A stretch of 10,368 nucleotides of DNA, from NCBI GenBank assembly GCA_017999215.1, contig JAGOBQ010000105.1:1-10368 (forward strand). The letters run 5' to 3'. Shown here one piece after another: positions 6,501-10,368 of the stretch. The stretch's first letter is position 1. Every line of letters begins with the position of its first letter. A program made the translations under genes and the position numbers. The notes below the pieces were generated by a model that was not told the DNA's origin, did no database searches, and worked only from the letters and a program-made list of their open reading frames with translations. Origin of the DNA: Thermoanaerobaculia bacterium (lineage in GTDB: Bacteria > Acidobacteriota > Thermoanaerobaculia > UBA5066).

Positions 6501-8010
6501 GACGGCGGCCGAGGTCGCCGCGCGGTACGGGCTTGCCGAAGACGACGTCCTCGACTCGCTCGAGAGGCTGAGGCTCGAGGCGCTCGTCGTGGCGGGTCGG
6601 CTCGGCGGGGAGGCGGGCGAGAGGCGCTTTGCGGGCGCGCGGCTCGCCGAGGCGATCCGGAGGCGGACGCTCGGGATCCTCCGCGGCGAGATCCGCCCCG
6701 TGCCGCAGGCCGTGCGGCGCGCGTTCGTCGCGCGGAGGCAGGGGGCGGTCGCCGGCCATCGCTTCGCCGGGCCCGACGCGGCGGAACGGGCCCTCGGGAT
6801 GCTGCGAGGCCTCGCTCTCCCCGTCGCGTCGTGGGAGGCCGCGATCCTCCCCGCCCGGCTCGCCGAGCCGGAGCCCGACGCCCTCGACGTCCTCGCCGCG
6901 CGCGGCCTTCTCGTCTTCCGCCTCGCCGGGGAGAAGGAGCTGAAGGCCTCGCGGATGTCGCTCTTCTTCCGGGGCGAGGGGCGGTTCGTCCTCCCCGAGG
7001 CCCCGGCGGACCTCGAGGGCGTCTCGGGCGACGCGCGCGCCCTCCTCGAAGCTCTCGGCCTCGGCGGCGCCTCGTTCCTCTCCGACCTCGCCGGCTCGCT
7101 CGGGAAGCGCCCGGAGGCCCTCGTCGGGCCTCTCCGCGAGCTCCTCCTCGCGGGCCTCGTCTCGGGCGACGGCTTCCACGGGCTTCGAGAGATCCTCCGG
7201 GCGAAACGCGCCGCGCCTGCCCCGGCCGCGCCCCCCGCGCGGCTCGGCGCCGTCCCGTCGCGGCGCGACCTCAGAGCCGCGGAGTCCCGCGTCGCCTCGC
7301 GGCTCGGCTTCGGCCCGCGCGGCCCCTCTGCCGCGTCGCACGTCCTCTCGGGGCGCTGGTCGCTCCTCGGAGCCCCCTCGGTCCTCGGCCCCGAGCTCGC
7401 CCCCGGGGAGCGCGCCGAGGCGTGGTCGCGGCTCCTCCTCGCGCGCTGGGGCGTCGTGTCGAGGGGCGTCGTCGAGGAGGCCGAGAGCGCCGTGAGGTGG
7501 AGCGACGTCGCCCCCGCCCTCGCGCGGATGGAGCTCCGCGGCGACGTGCGGCGCGGGGAGTTCGTCGAGGGAGACGGGCCGCTTCAGTACGCCGAGCCCG
7601 ACGTCGTCGAGGAGCTCCGGCGGATGCGCGAGGCGCGCGAGGAGGACGACCCGCGCGCGGACCTCGCCGCGCTCGCCGGCACCGACCCGGCGCTCGTCGG
7701 CCTCGCCGCCCCGCGCGACGGCTGGTGCGTCCTCTCGCGCGGCGTCCCCGTCGCGACGCTCTCGGCGGCAGGCGCCCTCGACCTCGGGAAAGGGCCCGCG
7801 CCCGACCGGCTCCTCCGCGCCGGCCTCGCCGAGCTCCAGGAGCTGCTGAAGAGAGGCCGGGACCCGCTCGGACGCCCGCGCCGCCTCGTCGTCGAGACGG
7901 TCGCCTCCGGCGCCGCCCCGCGCCCGGCCGCCGGCTCGGCCGTGGCGCCTCTCCTCGAGCGGCTCGGCTTCACGCGCGACGGGACGAGCTATTCGTGGAG
8001 GGCCCTCTGA
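3553..8010 (+). CDS. lhr: Lhr-type ATP-dependent helicase, full length (superfamily 2, DEVH box)
   Basis: A 1485-residue protein close in length and sequence pattern to Escherichia coli Lhr (about 1538 residues), a DNA-repair-associated 3'-5' helicase that translocates on single-stranded DNA and unwinds RNA:DNA hybrids. Visible motifs are: the N-terminal LFHPAVADWFRETF and Q-like PTEAQ (33-37); Walker A SPTGTGKT (54-61); Ia SPLKALDND (91-99); ITTPESLYLML (148-158); DEVH (175-178) followed by the Lhr hallmark AGTKRGSHLALTLERL; SAT (214-216); motif IV LVFCNN; motif V ATGSLELGID (336-345); and motif VI QRVGRSGH (366-373). The winged-helix and Lhr-specific domains follow, with LDVLAQQLVAEAV (about 417), LSGKYP, GGTIGDRG, GELDEEFV and FWRGEG (about 575). 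The C-terminal extension from about 905 to the end fits the Lhr CTD. GTG 3553 overlaps the preceding stop; there is no separate Shine-Dalgarno. An AT-rich patch with foreign codons sits at the core/CTD boundary (6259-6288), and the roughly 450 bases after it use more GCG, GGG and AGG codons. No key helicase residue is missing. Confidence 0.95.
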   Translation: MTARRSRGPAGDPLALFHPAVADWFRETFPDGPTEAQRLAWPAIARGESVLLVSPTGTGKTLAAFLVALDGILRRRLAGDDAPHLATLYVSPLKALDNDVHRNLERPRAGIAARLGAGSVPITAAVRTGDTPTRERTSQAKSPPDVLITTPESLYLMLTGSGRRALAGVSTVVLDEVHSVAGTKRGSHLALTLERLEEVIAREGHPPPHRIALSATVAPVDVVAAFAAGTARKVRSVVVSARKSLDLVVASPSPDFRDLPDGSAWGPAVEAVVKEVESRRTTLVFCNNRRLAEKVSRKLSDATGADVPTHHGSVSRPRREEIEKELKAGSLPVLVATGSLELGIDVGHVDSVVLLESPKGIARGLQRVGRSGHIVGETARGLFVPLYLDDLFESAATAEAMRDGAVEETRPPDFPLDVLAQQLVAEAVARAADGLAVTAAELFALARKAYPYRSLPRSLFLETLAMLSGKYPRERFRELAPKLVWDRATDRVTPLPGARIAALLDGGTIGDRGTFRAVLRDRKTLVGELDEEFVHETKEGDVFLLGSRSWRAVEIGHSAVVVEVAPGLPAPRMPFWRGEGLGRTGDLGERIGRLRRFVAERLDDPGLNAEVSRRYATTPDATAAIVGAVRREATESGGLASDLAVVFETFPNDLGDPCIVVRSLFGRGVNLPWSLVLSAVLREETGVDVETVASDDGILLRIPGAEREVPLERLSRISPAEAKERLLAQLPNSPMFGARFRENAQRALLLPRSRSGRRTPFWLQRIKAKDLLQTTRSLPDFPVVAETYRDCLRDLWEMDRLLALLDRMEKGTVARLLEKRRAPSPAAASLLFKFVAVYMYEWDAPRAERDLHAVAANRALLGEVLGESLDDGLRPEAAEAARADATRRTPHRMARTAEELLLAIMENQDLTPVEATERCPGEAGAFVAELLARGSVLRVAVAGEERLVPAEEAARFAALAAGTLSREERDRLVLGYVGTRGPATAAEVAARYGLAEDDVLDSLERLRLEALVVAGRLGGEAGERRFAGARLAEAIRRRTLGILRGEIRPVPQAVRRAFVARRQGAVAGHRFAGPDAAERALGMLRGLALPVASWEAAILPARLAEPEPDALDVLAARGLLVFRLAGEKELKASRMSLFFRGEGRFVLPEAPADLEGVSGDARALLEALGLGGASFLSDLAGSLGKRPEALVGPLRELLLAGLVSGDGFHGLREILRAKRAAPAPAAPPARLGAVPSRRDLRAAESRVASRLGFGPRGPSAASHVLSGRWSLLGAPSVLGPELAPGERAEAWSRLLLARWGVVSRGVVEEAESAVRWSDVAPALARMELRGDVRRGEFVEGDGPLQYAEPDVVEELRRMREAREEDDPRADLAALAGTDPALVGLAAPRDGWCVLSRGVPVATLSAAGALDLGKGPAPDRLLRAGLAELQELLKRGRDPLGRPRRLVVETVASGAAPRPAAGSAVAPLLERLGFTRDGTSYSWRAL
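6259..6288. other. AT-rich patch inside lhr resembling the end of a dispersed repeat
   Basis: Within a gene of about 70% G+C or more, codons 903-912 read gct ata atg gaa aat caa gac ctg acc cca. They include ATA, AAT and CAA, which are scarcely used elsewhere in the gene. The core CAAGACCTGACCCC (6274-6287; complement GGGGTCAGGTCTTG) resembles a string that I recall recurring as a short dispersed element near IS200-like/REP-associated transposase genes in various bacteria. That recollection is unverified. The frame stays open, and the encoded MENQDLTPVEA still fits the Lhr pattern at this place. A perfect 14-base palindrome, GGAGGAGCTCCTCC, lies just before it at 6243-6256. This is either a small insertion tolerated at an inter-domain linker or an unusual native codon run. 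Confidence 0.4.
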
Positions 8011-8014
8011 CGCA

Positions 8015-8042
8015 CGCGGGCGGGCCCGAAGGCCCGCCCGCG
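8015..8042. terminator. Hairpin between convergent genes, probable bidirectional terminator
   Basis: A perfect 12-bp inverted repeat, CGCGGGCGGGCC (8015-8026) with GGCCCGCCCGCG (8031-8042), encloses four bases. On the - strand the loop reads TTCG closed by C-G, the exceptionally stable UUCG tetraloop; on the + strand it reads CGAA. It lies 4 bases after the helicase stop and 23 bases past the superoxide dismutase stop. No T-run follows on either strand, so it is not a canonical intrinsic terminator. It may instead act by stem stability, through Rho, or as a 3'-end barrier to RNA decay. The placement between convergent genes supports the call. Confidence 0.65.
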
Positions 8043-8065
8043 GGGTTCCCGGGAAGGTCGAAGGA

Positions 8066-8668
8066 CTAGAGCGCGAGCTTCGGCGCCGCGTCGAAGCGGG
8101 CCGAGACGGCCGACCAGTCGATCGCCTTGAAGAAGGCCTCGATGTAGTCGGGGCGCTTGAGGCCGTAGTCGAGCATGAAGGCGTGCTCGAAGACGTCCAT
8201 GATCAGGAGGAGCGTGCCGCCGGCCGGGTGGCCGCCGTCGTGCTCGCCGATCCACATGTTCATGAGCTGGCCGTTCGCCGGGTCCTGGTAGAGGGCGGTC
8301 CAGCCGATGCCGCGCATGGCGCCGACCGCGCGGAAGTTCTTCTCCCACGCCTCGACGGAGCCGAAGTCGGCGGCGATCTTCTTCGCGAGGGCCGAAGCCC
8401 CGTCGAGGGCGGCGCCGCCGCTCTTCATGTTGCCGAAGTAGTACTCGTGGAGGCGCATGCCGTTCCACTCCCAGCCGAGGCGGCGCTTCATCTCGGCGAA
8501 GGCGGGGGTGGCGGCCTTCCCCTCGGCGGCGAGGGCGGCGAGCTCGTCGTTGACCTTGTTCGTGTTCGTGACGTAGCCCTGGTAGAGGGTGAAGTGGTTC
8601 TTCAGGAGGGCGTCGGAGAAGCCCGGGGTCCCGAGGAGGTGGTCGTAGCTCTTCGCCGTGTAGGCCAT
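8066..8668 (-). CDS. Fe/Mn-family superoxide dismutase with histidine-type outer sphere
   Basis: A 200-residue cytoplasmic enzyme (no signal peptide) converting superoxide to oxygen and hydrogen peroxide. The four expected metal ligands are visible: His25 in LLKNHFTLYQGYV, His74 in MRLHEYYFGNM, and Asp158 and His162 in MDVFEHAF, the family signature. Tyr32 corresponds to the gateway tyrosine. Two differences from E. coli SodA/SodB are visible. The loop from His25 to Tyr32 is one residue shorter, and the HH pair of the usual HYGKHHQTYV is absent. At the position of the outer-sphere glutamine there is a histidine (His143 in IGEHDGGHPAGG), 15 residues before Asp158, the spacing I recall for Sulfolobus-type enzymes. 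Metal preference (Fe, Mn or either) cannot be read safely. ATG 8668 has an AAAGGA eight bases upstream. The gene has its own promoter and converges on lhr, with a strong hairpin after its stop. Confidence 0.93.
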   Translation of the reverse strand: MAYTAKSYDHLLGTPGFSDALLKNHFTLYQGYVTNTNKVNDELAALAAEGKAATPAFAEMKRRLGWEWNGMRLHEYYFGNMKSGGAALDGASALAKKIAADFGSVEAWEKNFRAVGAMRGIGWTALYQDPANGQLMNMWIGEHDGGHPAGGTLLLIMDVFEHAFMLDYGLKRPDYIEAFFKAIDWSAVSARFDAAPKLAL

Positions 8669-8676
8669 GGGAATCG

Positions 8677-8682
8677 TCCTTT
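8677..8682 (-). promoter_or_regulatory. Ribosome binding site of the superoxide dismutase gene
   Basis: On the - strand the sequence reads AAAGGA, followed by eight bases and then ATG at 8668. It is the clearest Shine-Dalgarno in the window, where the other genes rely on overlap or a leaderless start. It fixes the start and fits a well-translated housekeeping enzyme. Confidence 0.75.
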
Positions 8683-8712
8683 CTCGCGAGGGTCTGACGG
8701 GATCGCGCGTCG

Positions 8713-8718
8713 ATTCTA
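8713..8718 (-). promoter_or_regulatory. Probable -10 box of the superoxide dismutase promoter
   Basis: TAGAAT read on the - strand (8718 to 8713) matches the sigma-70 -10 consensus in five of six positions. It lies in the 93-base gap between the GH57 stop and the superoxide dismutase start, and would give a 5' leader of roughly 35-40 bases. No convincing -35 hexamer stands 16-18 bases upstream (the sequence there is CGTCCG), so another sigma factor or an activator may be involved. No clear operator repeat is visible around it. Confidence 0.4.
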
Positions 8719-8761
8719 CGTTGGCGCTCCCGGAACGGACGTCCCGCCGTGCGCGCGCCCC

Positions 8762-10368
8762 TCAGCCCCCCAGCTCGGGGCCGAAGGCGCGGTCCCGGCG
8801 GGCGAGCCGCGCGAGGAGGAGAGCGTCCTCCCGGGTCCGCGGGCCGGGCCGCGCGGCCATCGCGGCGAGCGCCTCGAGCGCCCCGGCGTGCCCTGCGATC
8901 CGCCGCTCGGCGTAGTCGCGCGCCGAGCCGGCCTCGACGAGGAAGGGCCAGTCGGAGGCCTGGAGGAGGAGGGCCTGCCGCGTCGCCGCCGGGAGAAGCC
9001 GCGGGTCGCGCACCGTGACCTCGCAGAGGAGCTCCTCGGCCCTCTCCACCGCGCGCCAGTACTCCCTCGTCCCCGGGTTGTCCCAGACGGAGAAGTCGCC
9101 GTCGCGTCCCCAGGAGCCGGCCGGGACGGCGATCTCCGGGGCGTCGCGCTCGCCCTCGACCGCCTCCCACGCCGTCGCGGGGCGGACGGGACCGTCGCGG
9201 CGCGCGAGCTCGCGGAAGACGGCGGCGAGGAAGTCGACCCCCTCGAACCACCAGTGGCCGAAGAGCTCGAAGTCGAACATCGAGACGACGACCCGTGCCG
9301 CCGCGTCGCCCCGGGCCGTCTCCTCGAGGAGGTCGCAGAAGTGCGCCGCGTGCGCGGAGACCCGCTCCCGCGTCGCCGCCGGGTCGTAGAGCGCCTTGCC
9401 GTCGAGCGGCCCCTTCGCGTCGGTGACGGACCAGTAGCGCAGGCCCCCGCGCGCCGCCTTCCTGTGGAACTCGAGGTAGGCCGGGTCTCCCGGGTAGCCG
9501 ACCTGCCCCGACCAGACCTGCTCGGAGCTCCGCGGGTCGCGCGCGAGGAGGGCGACGGAATGCCCCTCGGCCTCGAAGCGGTGGACGGCCCACGGCGAGC
9601 GCCCCGTCGGGGTGGCCTCGCCCGGCGCCCAGGGCGCCCCGCCGCTCCCGCCGTAGGCGGGCCGGCCCTGTCGCCCCGCGACGAGGTGCGTCTCGAGGAA
9701 GGTGAAGCGGATCCCGCGCGGGCCGAGGAGGGAGAGGACGTGCCTTCGCGCCACGCGCCGGCCGAGGCCCGGCGTCACGAGCGTCCCGGCGGGGCGGGTC
9801 GCACACTCGGGGAGCCAGAGGCCGCGCGGCGGGCGGCCGAAGTGGCGGCGGTGGGCGGCGATCCCGACGTCGAGCTGGCGCTCGGCCGAGGCGTCGGACG
9901 GAAGGAGCGGGAGGAAGCCGTGCGTCGCCGCGCTCGCGAGCGGCTCGACCTTCCCCTCGGCGGCGAAGCGGGCGAACGGGGCGACGAGGTCGCCGCCGAC
10001 CTCGTCGAAGAGGGCGAGCGCCTCCTCGTAGTGGTCGCGCCAGGCCCGCGCGAGCGGCTCGGCCTCGTGGCCGCGGCGGGCGAAGTCGCGCGCGTCCCTC
10101 CTCGCCGCCGCGAGGCGGTGCTTCACGTACCGCCGGAACGACCGGGGGAAGCGCGGGTCGCGGAGCTGCTCGCAGAGGACCGGGGTGAGGCCGATCGTCG
10201 CCTTCCACGGGACGCCGCCGGCGTCGAGGGCGCGGGCGGCCGCGACGAACGGGAGGTACGTCTCGGCCGCCGCCTCGTGCAGCCAGTCGGCCCCGTGCGG
10301 CCAGACCCCGTGGCCGAGGACCGCCGGCATGTGGCCGTGGAGGACGAGGACGAAGGAGACGGGGGGCA
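8762..10368 (-). CDS. GH57 family 1,4-alpha-glucan branching enzyme (start codon probably straddles window edge)
   Basis: This enzyme should create alpha-1,6 branches in glycogen-like glucans in the cytoplasm. The open frame runs to the right edge, and the last two bases of the window give xTG on the - strand, directly before PPVSFVLVLHGHMPAVLGHG. That would give a protein of about 535 residues with the normal GH57 beginning (VLVLH.H.P), so the gene is probably complete but for one base. The ATG at 10330 would cut off the first strand and is rejected. Visible landmarks, numbered from that start, are WPHGADWLHEAAAETYLP (about 23-40), the nucleophile glutamate in LWLPEC (about 188), the family stretch EQVWSGQVGYPGDPAYLEF (about 283), the general acid/base aspartate in FDFELFGHWWFEG (about 366), and the C-terminal helical domain with GSWGRDGDFSVW and ASDWPF. 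The residue usually Tyr in PECxYRP is Thr here. A GH57 4-alpha-glucanotransferase is the main alternative, less likely given the ELFGHWWFEG and SDWPF pattern. Confidence 0.88.
   Translation of the reverse strand, partial: PPVSFVLVLHGHMPAVLGHGVWPHGADWLHEAAAETYLPFVAAARALDAGGVPWKATIGLTPVLCEQLRDPRFPRSFRRYVKHRLAAARRDARDFARRGHEAEPLARAWRDHYEEALALFDEVGGDLVAPFARFAAEGKVEPLASAATHGFLPLLPSDASAERQLDVGIAAHRRHFGRPPRGLWLPECATRPAGTLVTPGLGRRVARRHVLSLLGPRGIRFTFLETHLVAGRQGRPAYGGSGGAPWAPGEATPTGRSPWAVHRFEAEGHSVALLARDPRSSEQVWSGQVGYPGDPAYLEFHRKAARGGLRYWSVTDAKGPLDGKALYDPAATRERVSAHAAHFCDLLEETARGDAAARVVVSMFDFELFGHWWFEGVDFLAAVFRELARRDGPVRPATAWEAVEGERDAPEIAVPAGSWGRDGDFSVWDNPGTREYWRAVERAEELLCEVTVRDPRLLPAATRQALLLQASDWPFLVEAGSARDYAERRIAGHAGALEALAAMAARPGPRTREDALLLARLARRDRAFGPELGG

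Noticed and set aside
3259..7341. A 1360-codon open frame on the - strand opposite lhr
   Set aside because: It is a shadow created by strong third-position G/C bias. The protein is low-complexity Arg/Glu/Pro-rich with no domain pattern, whereas the + strand frame is a full Lhr.
8046..8055. TTCCCGGGAA palindrome between the hairpin and the superoxide dismutase stop
   Set aside because: A lone 10-base palindrome without loop or partner sites; no basis to call it an operator.
3495..8069. A 1524-codon + strand frame overlapping lhr in another phase
   Set aside because: The translation is Arg/Pro/Gly/Ala low complexity. It is a stop-poor frame of GC-rich DNA and not a second gene.
7989..10208. 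A 739-codon - strand frame running through the superoxide dismutase and GH57 genes
   Set aside because: It is out of phase with both genes, each of which has complete family motifs in its own frame. The translation is Arg/Pro/Gly-rich shadow sequence.

Overview
The window is very GC-rich (by eye around 70% or more), with strong C/G preference at third codon positions. An outer-membrane efflux protein and its periplasmic adaptor indicate a diderm (Gram-negative) bacterium. The mix of GC content, a full-length Lhr helicase, a GH57 glucan branching enzyme and an atypical Fe/Mn superoxide dismutase would fit a high-GC lineage such as Acidobacteriota, Myxococcota or Gemmatimonadota. That is an inference; no rRNA or other marker gene is present to settle it. 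Most of the window is coding, and no gap between genes reaches 100 bases.

Region 1 (1-3159, + strand) is the end of a tripartite efflux operon: the C-terminus of a MacB/FtsX-type ABC permease, a TolC-like outer-membrane channel overlapping it by 4 bases, and a membrane-anchored HlyD/MacA-type adaptor 14 bases further on. Together they would span both membranes and export a substrate that the sequence does not identify.

Region 2 (3160-8010, + strand) starts with a short gap holding a -10 box (TATACT) so close to the next GTG that the transcript is probably leaderless. It drives a 106-residue protein of unknown function, whose stop codon overlaps the GTG of a 1485-residue Lhr-type superfamily 2 helicase. 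The helicase has all the expected motifs and a full C-terminal extension. At the boundary between its core and C-terminal region lies an AT-rich patch with codons foreign to the gene. The patch resembles a dispersed-repeat end, and the roughly 450 bases after it have shifted synonymous codon choice. This is the most unusual structure in the window.

Region 3 (8011-10368, - strand) converges on the helicase. A 12-bp perfect hairpin sits between the convergent genes. Then come an iron/manganese superoxide dismutase with its own promoter and ribosome binding site, and a GH57 alpha-glucan branching enzyme whose start codon probably straddles the right edge of the window. These two are in the same orientation but look independently functional (oxidative stress; glycogen-type glucan synthesis).

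I did not find a clearly new multi-gene system. The best leads are the scar inside lhr, the unknown small gene coupled to lhr, and the histidine-type superoxide dismutase.
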